Source: Ovoidimarina sediminis | GTDB taxonomy: Bacteria; Pseudomonadota; Alphaproteobacteria; Rhodobacterales; Rhodobacteraceae | Length of the DNA stretch: 64,000 nt | Direction of reading: 5' to 3' | NCBI RefSeq assembly: GCF_032586175.1 | Contig: NZ_JAWHTE010000023.1 | Span: forward strand, 1 to 64,000 | Part shown: one piece after another, positions 31,019 through 39,444 of the stretch | Layout of the letters: each line of letters begins with the position of its first letter | How positions within the stretch are numbered: position 1 is the stretch's first letter | Notes under the pieces: generated by a model | What the model saw: the letters and a program-made list of their open reading frames with translations, nothing else | Told to the model about the DNA's origin: nothing | The model's database searches: none | Position numbers and translations under genes: made by a program

Positions 31019-31849
31019 ATGCCCGCCACCCGCACCCTAGACGAGCTGAAGGACGGCCTCGCGCCCTCCGACCGCATGCCGCTTGTCTTCCTCGGCCACG
31101 GCAGCCCGATGAACGCCATCGAAGACACCGAATTCAGCCGCGCCTGGACGGCCCTCGGCACCGCCCTCCCCCGCCCCCGGGCAATCCTCGTCGTCTCCGC
31201 CCACTGGATGACGAACGGCACCACCCTCGTCGATGTCTCGGCCATGCCGCGCACGATCCACGATTTCTACGGCTTCCCCGAAGCGCTCTTTCAGCAAGAC
31301 TATCCCGCCCCCGGCAACCCGGATCTCGCGCGCGAGGTCGTCACCCTGCTGGCCAGCCACCACGCACAGGAGGATGACAGCTGGGGGCTCGATCACGGCG
31401 CCTGGACGGTCCTGAAATTCCTTTACCCAGAGGCCGATCTCCCGGTCTTCCAGGTCTCGATCGACATGGGCCGGGGCCTCGCCCACCAGCTCGAGGTCGG
31501 GCGCACCCTGTCCGAACTTCGCGATCTGGGCGTCCTGATCCTCGGCTCGGGCAATGTCGTGCACAACCTGCGCAGGGTGAACTGGGCCCCGAACAGCACA
31601 CCCCACGATTTCGCGCTCGATTTCGATGCGCTCTTCGCCGCGCGGCTCTCCGACCGCAACGTCGCCGCCCTGGCCGATCGCGAGAGCCTGGGCGAACTTC
31701 TGTCGCTCGCCCACCCCACCGTCGATCACTACATGCCCGCCCTCACCATCGCCGGCGCCTCTGACGCCCGCGACGATCTCACCTTCATGACCGACAAGAT
31801 CGATCTCGGCTCGGTCTCCATGCGGTCCTTCGTGTTTCACGCAAGCTGA
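31019..31849 (+). CDS. 4,5-DOPA dioxygenase extradiol-type (LigB family)
   Basis: 276 residues, similar in length and motifs to YgiD/DODA: VFLGHGSPMNAI, VVSAHWMT, LDHGAWTVL and LAHPTVDHYMPAL, with metal-binding histidines in each block. It would open catechol-like rings with O2 in the cytoplasm. It is co-directional with DoxX and glutathionyl-hydroquinone reductase, suggesting removal of toxic catechols or quinones under LysR control. Confidence 0.9.
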   Translation: MPATRTLDELKDGLAPSDRMPLVFLGHGSPMNAIEDTEFSRAWTALGTALPRPRAILVVSAHWMTNGTTLVDVSAMPRTIHDFYGFPEALFQQDYPAPGNPDLAREVVTLLASHHAQEDDSWGLDHGAWTVLKFLYPEADLPVFQVSIDMGRGLAHQLEVGRTLSELRDLGVLILGSGNVVHNLRRVNWAPNSTPHDFALDFDALFAARLSDRNVAALADRESLGELLSLAHPTVDHYMPALTIAGASDARDDLTFMTDKIDLGSVSMRSFVFHAS

Positions 31850-31858
31850 GGTGCTCAG

Positions 31859-32824
31859 ATGCTCGTAAACGGCACATGGACGGAAGACTGGCAACCGGTG
31901 CAGAAGGCCGACGCGAAAGGCCGCTTCCTCCGCCAGGTATCCAGCTTCCGCAACTGGATCACCCCCGACGGCAGCGCGGGGCCCACGGGCAACGCGGGCT
32001 TTCCCGCCGAGCCGGGCCGCTACCGCCTCTACGTCGCGCTGATCTGCCCCTGGGCCTCGCGCACCCTGATCGCCCGCAAGCTGAAGGGGCTCGACGCCCT
32101 GATCCCGGTCACCGTGGTCAACCCGGTTCTCGGCGACCGGGGGTGGGAATTCGGCGGCTATGACGGGGCCGACGACGATCCGCTCTTCGGCGCGCGCCAC
32201 ATCCACGAACTCTACACCCGCGCCGACCCGCGCTTCACCGGCCGCGCCACCGTCCCGGTGCTCTGGGACATGAAGCGAAACGTCCTGGTGAACAACGAAA
32301 GCGCCGACATCCTGCGCATGTTCGACACCGCCTTCGAAAGGCGCGCACCCTCGGATCTCCGGCTCTATCCCCGGGATCTCGCGCCCGAGATCGATGCGCT
32401 GAACGCCGAGATCTACGAAACCCTCAACAACGGCGTCTACAAAGCCGGCTTCGCAGGCACGCAGGAGGCCTATGACGAGGCCGTGGACGGTGTCTTCGCC
32501 ACCCTCGACCGGCTCGAAGCCCGGCTGACGGGCGATTATCTCTTCGGCGATCGCCTGACCGAAACGGATATCCGAACCTTCGTCACCCTGATCCGCTTCG
32601 ACGCCGCCTATCACGGGATCTTCAAGACGAACCGCCGCCAGATCGCCGACTATCCGCGCCTCTCGGCCTACATGCTGCGGATCCTAAGCCTGCCGGGCAT
32701 GCGCGAGACGGTGAACATGGATCACATCACGCGCGGCTATTACGCGATCAAGGCGCTCAACCCCACACGGATCCGGCCCACCGGCCCGAAACATGTCATG
32801 GACGCTCTCGGGATGGCGGCCTGA
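31859..32824 (+). CDS. Glutathionyl-hydroquinone reductase (YqjG/ECM4 type)
   Basis: 321 residues. The N-terminal thioredoxin-fold part has ICPWASRT with the catalytic cysteine at C63, the same number as in E. coli YqjG. The C-terminal GST-like helical domain has TETDIRTFVTLIRFDAAYHG. It reduces glutathionyl-hydroquinones with glutathione. It begins 9 bases after the dioxygenase stop and overlaps the convergent acyltransferase gene tail by 29 bases. Confidence 0.93.
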   Translation: MLVNGTWTEDWQPVQKADAKGRFLRQVSSFRNWITPDGSAGPTGNAGFPAEPGRYRLYVALICPWASRTLIARKLKGLDALIPVTVVNPVLGDRGWEFGGYDGADDDPLFGARHIHELYTRADPRFTGRATVPVLWDMKRNVLVNNESADILRMFDTAFERRAPSDLRLYPRDLAPEIDALNAEIYETLNNGVYKAGFAGTQEAYDEAVDGVFATLDRLEARLTGDYLFGDRLTETDIRTFVTLIRFDAAYHGIFKTNRRQIADYPRLSAYMLRILSLPGMRETVNMDHITRGYYAIKALNPTRIRPTGPKHVMDALGMAA

Positions 32825-33812
32825 TCTCTTCCAGGCGCCCGCGCCGCCGGTCCATCGCCCAGATCCCCAGCAGGCCCAGAACCGGCCCCGCCGCGAACCC
32901 CGCGGCCGCCGCCAGCGCGCCCGGGATGCCCTCGGGCAGCGCCCCGGCGATCGGCCCCGACGCGGCCAGCGCGAAAGCAAGCCACCCCACAGGAAACAGC
33001 CAGAGCGCGGCGAAAAGCGACCATGTCGCGCGTTTGTCCGTGTCCTTTCCCTTTGCCGCCCGCCGCGACAGAAGCCAGGGCAGGCCATTCGGCAGCGACG
33101 CCAGCGCCAGAACCGCCGCCGGCAGTACCCGCCGGGCCAATGGCACACGGGCGCGCGCGACCTCCGCCACCGGGGGTTCCACCACGTCCCGAAGCCGGGC
33201 GCTCAACGCCTCCGTCAGCTGCACCACCCCTTCCTCCGGTGCCTCCGCGCCGACATAGGCCGCCGGATCCACCGGCGCCCCGATGGTCAGCCGCGCGTTC
33301 GACCGGAACTGCGTCTTGCTGTCATAGTGCAGCCCCACGGGCACGATCCTCAGCCCCTCCGTGCCTCCCGCCGCCAGCGCCTCCCGCGCGATCCGCGCCG
33401 CCCCGTGTTTCAGGGGCAGAAGATGCGGCGCATTGTGGCTCACGCCCTCGGGGAAAAGCGCCAGCACCTGCCCCTCCGACAGCGCCCCCACGGCCGCCCG
33501 GAACGCCCCGTCGTTCCGCCCCGCCTGCGCCCCCACATCCTGCCGCCGGTAGACGGGGATCACCCCGCCGGCCCGCAGAAGCGGCAGCAGCGGCAGGTAA
33601 TCCCAAAGAATGCTCGCCGCCAGAAGGCGCGCGTGGCGCGGCAGGAAGCTTGAAAGAAGCACCCCGTCGATCAGGCTGTTGGGGTGATTGGCGACCACGA
33701 TCACCGGGCCGTCGGTCGGAAACCGCTGGGCCCCCTCGATCTCGATCTTCCGGAAAAAGCATTTCATCAGAACGCGCCCGAACGCGCGCATCAGCCGATC
33801 CGCCAGTCTCAT
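32796..33812 (-). CDS. PlsC-like glycerol-phosphate/lysophosphatidate-type acyltransferase
   Basis: 338 residues. The acyltransferase motif I is NHPNSLID, with five residues between H and D as in the SCT1/GPT2-like subgroup instead of the common HX4D. The glycerol-phosphate-binding motif is LFPEGVSH. C-terminal membrane helices lie around residues 235-310. Start ATG 33812 overlaps the exporter gene by ATGA. It is the last gene of the membrane protein/ACP/radical SAM/exporter operon, so it may acylate an unusual acceptor. The substrate is unknown. Confidence 0.82.
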   Translation of the reverse strand: MRLADRLMRAFGRVLMKCFFRKIEIEGAQRFPTDGPVIVVANHPNSLIDGVLLSSFLPRHARLLAASILWDYLPLLPLLRAGGVIPVYRRQDVGAQAGRNDGAFRAAVGALSEGQVLALFPEGVSHNAPHLLPLKHGAARIAREALAAGGTEGLRIVPVGLHYDSKTQFRSNARLTIGAPVDPAAYVGAEAPEEGVVQLTEALSARLRDVVEPPVAEVARARVPLARRVLPAAVLALASLPNGLPWLLSRRAAKGKDTDKRATWSLFAALWLFPVGWLAFALAASGPIAGALPEGIPGALAAAAGFAAGPVLGLLGIWAMDRRRGRLEEIRPPSRERP

Positions 33813-35194
33813 CCTGCGTCTCCATCTGTCCTGACACCCTTCAAAAGCCAGAGGCTCAGCCCCAGAAGCCCGAGCACGGGCAGGATCCCAAGCTGCTGGC
33901 TGCCCGTCAGCGCGGTCACGGCGGCAATGCTCATCGGCGCAACGAAAGAGGTCGCCTTGCCCGCCAGCGCATAAAGCCCGAAGGCCTCCGTCATCCGCGC
34001 CCCCGGCGCCTGCGCCACCATCAGCGTCCGGCTCGCGGCCTGAAGCGCCCCGCCCGCCGCGCCGATCAGCGCCCCGAGAAGGTAGAACCCAACATCCGGC
34101 AGGCGCGATCCGGGGGCGACCGGCAGGCCGAACAGGCTGTCGGGCGACACCAGCACAAGCGCCCCCGACACCGCGATCAGCACGGCGATGGAAACCGCCA
34201 CCACCGGCATCGGCCCGAACCGCCGGTCGGCCAGCCCGCCAAGCCAGGCGCTGACCGCGCTCGCCAGGATCGCCACGATCCCGAACACCCCGATCTCGGG
34301 GATCGTCCAGCCCATCACCCCGGCGGCGTAGATCCCGCCGAAGACGTAAAGGCCCGACAGCGCATCGCGGTACAGCATCGAGGCCGCGAGGAACCGCGCA
34401 AGGCTCGGCGTCCGGGGCAGGCGCCTGATCGTCGCCCCGACCCGCCGCAGGCCCGCCACCAGATCGACCGGCGCACGCGGGCCCGCCGCCCGGTCGCGGA
34501 TCGTCAGGAAGAACGGCACCATGAACAGCCCGTACCACACCGCGGTGAAGGGCCCGACGAACCGCGTCCCCTCCCGCGCCGCCGCATCAAGCCCGAAGGC
34601 GGGCGCAAACCCGAAAAGCGTCACGCCCGTCTCCGCCCCTTCGGCCAGAAACCCAAGCGCGATCAGAAGCGCGACAAGCCCGCCGGCATATCCGACGGCG
34701 GCGCCTGTGCCCGACACCCGGCCCAGCTCCGCCCGCGGCGCCAGGCCCGGCAGCATCGCATTCGTGAAGGCGGTCGCACATTCCATCCCGATCAGGCCAA
34801 GCGCGAACAGCCCGAGGATCGGCCAGAGCGTTTCCGCCCCCGGCACCGCGAACCAAAGCCCCGCACTCCCCACCACGTAAAGCCCGGAAAATCCCCAGAT
34901 CCACGGCATCCGCCGCCCGCTCGCATCCGCCACGGCCCCCAGAACGGGCGACAGGATCGCCATCACCAGCCCGGCAAGGCCCACGGTCAGCCCCCAGACC
35001 GCCTGCGCCTCCGCCCCGCTTCCGATCAGGTCCGTCAGGTAGGGCGCGAAGATGAAGGTCAGCAGAAGCGTGTTGTAGGGCTGGCTGGCCCAGTCGAAAA
35101 GATACCAGGAAAACAGGCGCCTCTGCGCCACTCTTTCCATCGGCGGCGGGGCGGGTTCCGCCCCGTCCGCAAGGGATGCCATACCTGCGCCCAT
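33809..35194 (-). CDS. MFS transporter, UMF1/BtlA-like family
   Basis: 461 residues, about 12 membrane helices. FSWYLFDWASQPYNTLLLTF near the N-terminus is the mark of the UMF1 (Atg22-like) group of the major facilitator superfamily; VLGAVADASGRRMPW is the MFS loop 2-3 motif. It starts 4 bases after the radical SAM gene stop and overlaps the acyltransferase gene. It probably exports or imports the compound made by this operon. Confidence 0.87.
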   Translation of the reverse strand: MGAGMASLADGAEPAPPPMERVAQRRLFSWYLFDWASQPYNTLLLTFIFAPYLTDLIGSGAEAQAVWGLTVGLAGLVMAILSPVLGAVADASGRRMPWIWGFSGLYVVGSAGLWFAVPGAETLWPILGLFALGLIGMECATAFTNAMLPGLAPRAELGRVSGTGAAVGYAGGLVALLIALGFLAEGAETGVTLFGFAPAFGLDAAAREGTRFVGPFTAVWYGLFMVPFFLTIRDRAAGPRAPVDLVAGLRRVGATIRRLPRTPSLARFLAASMLYRDALSGLYVFGGIYAAGVMGWTIPEIGVFGIVAILASAVSAWLGGLADRRFGPMPVVAVSIAVLIAVSGALVLVSPDSLFGLPVAPGSRLPDVGFYLLGALIGAAGGALQAASRTLMVAQAPGARMTEAFGLYALAGKATSFVAPMSIAAVTALTGSQQLGILPVLGLLGLSLWLLKGVRTDGDAG

Positions 35195-35198
35195 CGCC

Positions 35199-36542
35199 TC
35201 AGGCCGACAGCTGCATCGGGAACGGCTGCGGCGCTGAACGCGCCCGCGTCAGATCCATGTAATGCCGCTTCCGCCGGTTGAACTCGCGCTCGTTGTACAC
35301 CTCGCCCGCAAGCCACCGGAACCCGCTCTCCAACGCGTCCACGCTCATCCGCAGCGGGCGATAGTTCACGTCGAACAGCGTGCACCGGTCCCAGAACCGG
35401 TCGGTCAGAAGCCGCCCGGTCTGCTTCAGCCGCGCATAAAGCGGCGTGCCCGGAAACGGCGTCTGCACCGTCAGCTGCACCTCCAGAAGGTTCGATGCCC
35501 GCACGAAATCCCGCAACTCGGCAAAGATATCCGGCGTATGGGAATCAAGGCCCAGAACGAAGGTGCCGTTCACGCTGATCCCCGCCGCCTGGATGCGCGC
35601 GATGGCCTCAAGATAGGTGTCGAACCGCCGCGCCTTCCAGTCATGCGGGTCGATCCCGCGCAGGCCCGAGGCACTCGGGCTCTCCAGCCCGATCAGGATC
35701 TGCCGGCACCCGGCCTTCGCCATCAGATCCAGAAGCTCGGGATCGTCGGCCACCGTGATATCGGTCTCCGTGAACCACTTGAGGTTCAGCGGCGCCATCT
35801 CGCGCAACAGCGCCTTGCCCCACTTCTTGTTCACGAAGGTGTTGTCGTCGGCGAACTCCACGAATGGCAGGTCCACCACCTCCGTCACGGCCCTGAGTTC
35901 CGAAATCACCCGCTCCACCGGCTTCTGCTGGAAGCTCGAGGTGATGCGGATGCTCGCCGCGCAGAACTCGCAATTGATCGGGCACCCGCGCGAGGTCTGC
36001 ACCGTCACCCGGTTGTAGGGCCGGCCCTTCAGCAGGTCGAACCGCGGCTCGACGTAGTTTTCGGGCTTGAAGACATCCTTCTTCAGCCCCCGGTAGCGCG
36101 GTTTCATGCACCCGGCCTGAAAGTCCCGCACCAGCTCGGGCCAGGCCCCCTCCGCCCCGTCCAGCACGATCGCATCGGCATGGGCCTGCGCCTCGTCGGG
36201 CATCAGCGTCACGTGAAGGCCGCCCAGCACCACCGGCACGCCCATCGCGCGATACCGGTCGGCCAGCGCATAGGTCGCGTCGATCCGCGCGGTGAAGGAG
36301 GACAGGCCCACGAGGTCGAACATCGGCAGGTCGCCATCGGCCTCCGGCACCTCGTCGAACTCGATATACTCGACCTCGACATCGGGCGGCGTCAGCGCGG
36401 CGACGGTCAGAAGCCCCAGGCTCGGCAGCGAGGCGATCACCTTGCCCCGGTTCACGAAGCCCGGAAGGGTCACACCCAGTTCCGCCAGTTCCTTGGTGCG
36501 CACCCGCACCCCGCTCATCGCAATCAAACCGATACGCATCAC
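35199..36542 (-). CDS. B12-binding-domain radical SAM protein
   Basis: 447 residues. The N-terminal cobalamin-binding-type domain (about 1-140) contains LVGLSSFTARI and VVLGGLHVTLMPDEA. The radical SAM cluster motif CPINCEFC (C187, C191, C194) follows in SRGCPIN, then the TIM barrel and a C-terminal extension of about 100 residues. The family makes C- or P-methylations and ring rearrangements. GTG 36542 overlaps the ACP stop, and an ATG follows at 36539. Adjacent ACP suggests that its substrate is carried as an acyl-ACP or is a lipid. No precise function known. Confidence 0.87.
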   Translation of the reverse strand: MMRIGLIAMSGVRVRTKELAELGVTLPGFVNRGKVIASLPSLGLLTVAALTPPDVEVEYIEFDEVPEADGDLPMFDLVGLSSFTARIDATYALADRYRAMGVPVVLGGLHVTLMPDEAQAHADAIVLDGAEGAWPELVRDFQAGCMKPRYRGLKKDVFKPENYVEPRFDLLKGRPYNRVTVQTSRGCPINCEFCAASIRITSSFQQKPVERVISELRAVTEVVDLPFVEFADDNTFVNKKWGKALLREMAPLNLKWFTETDITVADDPELLDLMAKAGCRQILIGLESPSASGLRGIDPHDWKARRFDTYLEAIARIQAAGISVNGTFVLGLDSHTPDIFAELRDFVRASNLLEVQLTVQTPFPGTPLYARLKQTGRLLTDRFWDRCTLFDVNYRPLRMSVDALESGFRWLAGEVYNEREFNRRKRHYMDLTRARSAPQPFPMQLSA

Positions 36543-36799
36543 GCCGCCTCCTCTTTGCGGGCCAGTTCCCGCGTTACGATGTCGATCATGCCGGTGATCG
36601 TCCCCGCGCTCTCGCTGTCGGCATCGGGGAAGAACAGGTCGAACCGGTCCTCCACCTCCGCCAGAAGTTCGAGCCGCCCGAGGCTATCCAGCCCGATCGC
36701 CGCTCCCAGATCCTCCTCCGGCGCGATCGCCGCGATGTCCTCGCCCGTCAGCTCCGCAAGCGCGGAACGGATGGCCGTTTCGATCTCCTGCCGTGTCAT
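36539..36799 (-). CDS. Acyl carrier protein
   Basis: 86 residues, acidic, four-helix ACP. The phosphopantetheine serine is S39 in IGLDSLGRLEL, and FDLFFPD matches helix III/IV of ACPs. Start ATG 36799 is 2 bases after the membrane-protein stop. It is not the fatty acid synthase ACP (no fab genes around), so it is a dedicated carrier for this operon, feeding the radical SAM enzyme or the acyltransferase. That partnership is inferred from gene order. Confidence 0.88.
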   Translation of the reverse strand: MTRQEIETAIRSALAELTGEDIAAIAPEEDLGAAIGLDSLGRLELLAEVEDRFDLFFPDADSESAGTITGMIDIVTRELARKEEAA

Positions 36800-36801
36800 C
36801 G

Positions 36802-37317
36802 TCACACCCTCCGCATCGCGCGCACCGCATCCTGCGCGACGATCGCGAAGGCGATGGTCAGCGCCAGCGTCGGCACGGCGGTTGCGTATTTCAGCGGCGC
36901 CCAGATCGCGGCGCCGATCAGCGTGGCGGGCATCAGGAAATTCCCAAGTGCCATAGTGGCATAGCCCGATCTCTTGAAGCGGTGCGGCATCCGGGATGTC
37001 GCAAGCCACTTGCCCACCATCACGTGCAGCATCCCCAGCGCGAACATCGCGATATGCGCGAGCCGCAGAAACCGGCGCGGCAGCTCGTCATACCCCCCGA
37101 TCCAGCCCGGCACCGGAAACGGGCCGTCGAACGACCAAAGCCCCATCAGCATCCCGCTCAGCGCCCCGGCAAGGATCGAGCACCACCCGATCGCCTGCGC
37201 CCGCGCCCCCAGATAGGCGGCCTGCCGCGCCTCGGGCGCCAGGGTATTCTCAGGCTCCGGCGCGGCCATCGCCGCCACCTGCGGCATCGGGATCACGCGG
37301 TCTGGACATGCAGTCAT
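36802..37317 (-). CDS. Small integral membrane protein of unknown function
   Basis: 171 residues with about four hydrophobic helices (around AIGWCSILAGALSGMLMG, LRLAHIAMFALGMLHVM, ATMALGNFLMPATLIG and TLALTIAFAIVA). Conserved-looking His residues occur in the second helix (AHIAMF, LHVMVG). Start ATG 37317 is preferred because GAGGAG lies 7 bases upstream; an upstream ATG at 37332 has no site. It is the first gene of the lipid-like operon behind the tandem operator. Family not recognised. Confidence 0.75.
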   Translation of the reverse strand: MTACPDRVIPMPQVAAMAAPEPENTLAPEARQAAYLGARAQAIGWCSILAGALSGMLMGLWSFDGPFPVPGWIGGYDELPRRFLRLAHIAMFALGMLHVMVGKWLATSRMPHRFKRSGYATMALGNFLMPATLIGAAIWAPLKYATAVPTLALTIAFAIVAQDAVRAMRRV

Positions 37318-37334
37318 CGGATCGCTCCTCATTA

Positions 37335-37382
37335 ATTAATCACTGCTCAATATATCCTCCGAAATTAATCACCGGTCAATAT
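37335..37382. promoter_or_regulatory. Tandem operator-like direct repeats between membrane-protein operon and tetR-type gene
   Basis: ATTAATCACTGCTCAATAT (37335-37353) and ATTAATCACCGGTCAATAT (37364-37382) differ at 2 of 19 positions and start 29 bases apart. The second copy has a palindromic core ACCGGT with partly symmetrical flanks, as expected for a TetR dimer site. They fill most of the 108-base gap between divergent genes, so the TetR protein encoded at 37426 is the likely binder. Confidence 0.65.
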
Positions 37383-37425
37383 TTTCCTTGACCTTCCCGT
37401 CACTTTTCCTGTAACCCTCTGAAAT

Positions 37426-38013
37426 ATGGCAAGAAGATCAGATCATACGCGCGCAGAACTCAAGGATCTGGCCCTTGAGGCGGCGCGATCCATCGTGCGG
37501 GAAAAGGGCGTTTCCGCCCTTTCCACCCGCAAACTGGCCGACCGAATCGGCTATACCAGCGGAACGATCTACCAGGTGTTCCAGAACCGCGACGACCTCG
37601 TGGAACAGATGAACACCGAAACCCTGCGCATGCTCTACGCCCATTGCCACGCGCACATGGCGGAAGGCTCGGTCCAGCATCGCCTGCGCGCGCTCGCCGA
37701 TGCCTTCGTCAGCTTCGCGAAAACCCACCCCCGGGAATGGGATGCGATCATCAACTACCCCTTCGCCCCCGAATACCAGGCCACGCCGGCCTATCTGTCC
37801 GAGATCCAGCGTCTGCTCGATCTTCTCTGCGAAGCGGTTTCCGAACTCTACGGGCCCGATCAGGCCGATCGCCGGTTGCGCGATGCCCGGCTTCTCTGGA
37901 ACGGGCTTTACGGGATCTTCGCCCTCGCCATTGCCGGGCGGCTCAGCCAGGAACGCAGCCTGAACGACGCGGTGGACGATCTGATCGATCTCTACCTCGC
38001 CGCCCGCACCTGA
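37426..38013 (+). CDS. TetR-family regulator of the lipid-like operon
   Basis: 195 residues. N-terminal HTH: GVSALSTRKLADRIGY then SGTIYQVFQNRDDLV, with an aromatic-rich helical C-terminal domain (WDAIINYPFAPEYQ). It is divergent from the membrane-protein/ACP/radical SAM operon, with two 19-bp repeats in between. Its stop is 3 bases from the convergent M81 peptidase gene. Similar TetR/WHG-type regulators respond to acyl compounds, but the ligand is not evident here. Confidence 0.88.
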   Translation: MARRSDHTRAELKDLALEAARSIVREKGVSALSTRKLADRIGYTSGTIYQVFQNRDDLVEQMNTETLRMLYAHCHAHMAEGSVQHRLRALADAFVSFAKTHPREWDAIINYPFAPEYQATPAYLSEIQRLLDLLCEAVSELYGPDQADRRLRDARLLWNGLYGIFALAIAGRLSQERSLNDAVDDLIDLYLAART

Positions 38014-38016
38014 ACG

Positions 38017-39438
38017 TCAGAGCATACAGGGAAACAGCCCCGGCGCCGCCACCGGGATGATCCGCCCGGCAATCGGCGCGAAATCCGCCCGGAAATGCGC
38101 CGTGCTCTTCACACAGACGATCCGCGCCCCGGCGGGATCAAGCCCGAACATCGTGAACTGCGCGAGATCGAGGCACTGGTTGCGAATGCTCGTCACCACC
38201 ACCCGGATATCCGCGCCCGATCCGGGAAGCGACACCACGGCACTCGGCCCCAGCATCCCCACCCCGCCGCCATACATCTCGCCGGTATAACGGCAGAGGC
38301 CGTCGCTCAGGGCCTCCACCCGGAACCGCCCCTCGAAGGGCCGGTCTCCCGCCACGCCCGACCGCCCGCCCAGCGCCCCCTCGAACGCGGCCCCCACGCC
38401 CGCCAGATGGGCTGCCGCCGCAACATCCGGATCGTGCATCAGCCCCAGAAGCGCGCCTCGGGCTCCCGCCGCCACAAGCGCCCGCAAAAGCCCCGTCGTG
38501 TCCGAACTTCCGCCCGCCCCCGGATTGTCCTGCACATCGGCCAGGATCACCGGGCGCGCGCCCTGCCAGGCCAGCGCCTCGGCCACCCCCGCCTCTGCCG
38601 GCAGAAGCTGCCGGTCAAACGCCCCGTCCGCCGCCAGAAGCGCCGCGAAGGCTGCGTCCGCCAACCTGTCCGCCGCCCCGAGCGACGCCGCATAGGCCAC
38701 GACGGACGGAAACCGACAGGGCGTCTCGCAGGCCGTGAAGCCCAGCGCCAGTTCCACAAGCGCCCCCGGCGCATCGGGCAGATCACGGTAAAGCCGCCGC
38801 GCCGGATCGGCGCCCGTGTGCTGGGCCTGAAGCGGCACCGCGAAGCCCGCCCGCCGGAACGCCTTCGCCGGCCGCCCCGCATCCAGACACGCCGCCAGCC
38901 GCCCCCAGGCCCGCGCGCCCGTATTCGCCATGTCGAGATGCGGATAGGTCCGGTAGATCGTCATCACATCCGCCAGCGCCACCATCCGCTCGCTGACATT
39001 GGCATGCAGATCGAGGCTCACGGCAATCGGCAGGTCGGGCCCCACGAGGCCCCGCAGCCGCTCCAGCAGCGCGCCCTCCCCGTCCTCGTCCGACTGCGTG
39101 ATCATCGCGCCGTGCAAGTCGAGGTAGATCCCGTCAAGCGCCCCGGCCCGCCGCACCCCCTCCACGATCCGCCCGGCGATCTCGTCGAAGGCGGCATCGG
39201 TCACGAACCCCGCGGGCTCCGCCGCGCACCACAGGATCGGCACCAGATCCGCCACCCCCCCGGCTGCCTGCGCGAAGCCGGCAATCGGCAGGTTCATCCC
39301 CCGCGTCTCTTCGATCACCGCCCGGCCGGTCAGAAGCCCGGGCCAGGAATCCGCCATCTCGAATTCCGCCAGCCCCGTCAGAACCGGGGAATAGGCGTTC
39401 GTCTCATGCTGAAACCCGGCGATGGCGATCCGCGGCAT
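38017..39438 (-). CDS. M81-family metallopeptidase (MlrC, microcystin-degradation-like)
   Basis: 473 residues. The N-terminal DUF1485/M81 domain has AIAGFQHETNAYSP, DLHGAMI and SLDLHANVS, where His and Asp residues bind zinc. The MlrC C-terminal domain has VILADVQDNPGAGG and FTMFGLDPAGARIVCVKS. MlrC cleaves linearised microcystin, but the family is wide and also includes enzymes for unknown amides. It is the last gene of a 12-gene colinear run with a peptide ABC importer and CocE/NonD hydrolases, so it probably acts on an imported amide or its breakdown product. Confidence 0.9.
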   Translation of the reverse strand: MPRIAIAGFQHETNAYSPVLTGLAEFEMADSWPGLLTGRAVIEETRGMNLPIAGFAQAAGGVADLVPILWCAAEPAGFVTDAAFDEIAGRIVEGVRRAGALDGIYLDLHGAMITQSDEDGEGALLERLRGLVGPDLPIAVSLDLHANVSERMVALADVMTIYRTYPHLDMANTGARAWGRLAACLDAGRPAKAFRRAGFAVPLQAQHTGADPARRLYRDLPDAPGALVELALGFTACETPCRFPSVVAYAASLGAADRLADAAFAALLAADGAFDRQLLPAEAGVAEALAWQGARPVILADVQDNPGAGGSSDTTGLLRALVAAGARGALLGLMHDPDVAAAAHLAGVGAAFEGALGGRSGVAGDRPFEGRFRVEALSDGLCRYTGEMYGGGVGMLGPSAVVSLPGSGADIRVVVTSIRNQCLDLAQFTMFGLDPAGARIVCVKSTAHFRADFAPIAGRIIPVAAPGLFPCML

Positions 39439-39444
39439 CGCCCC

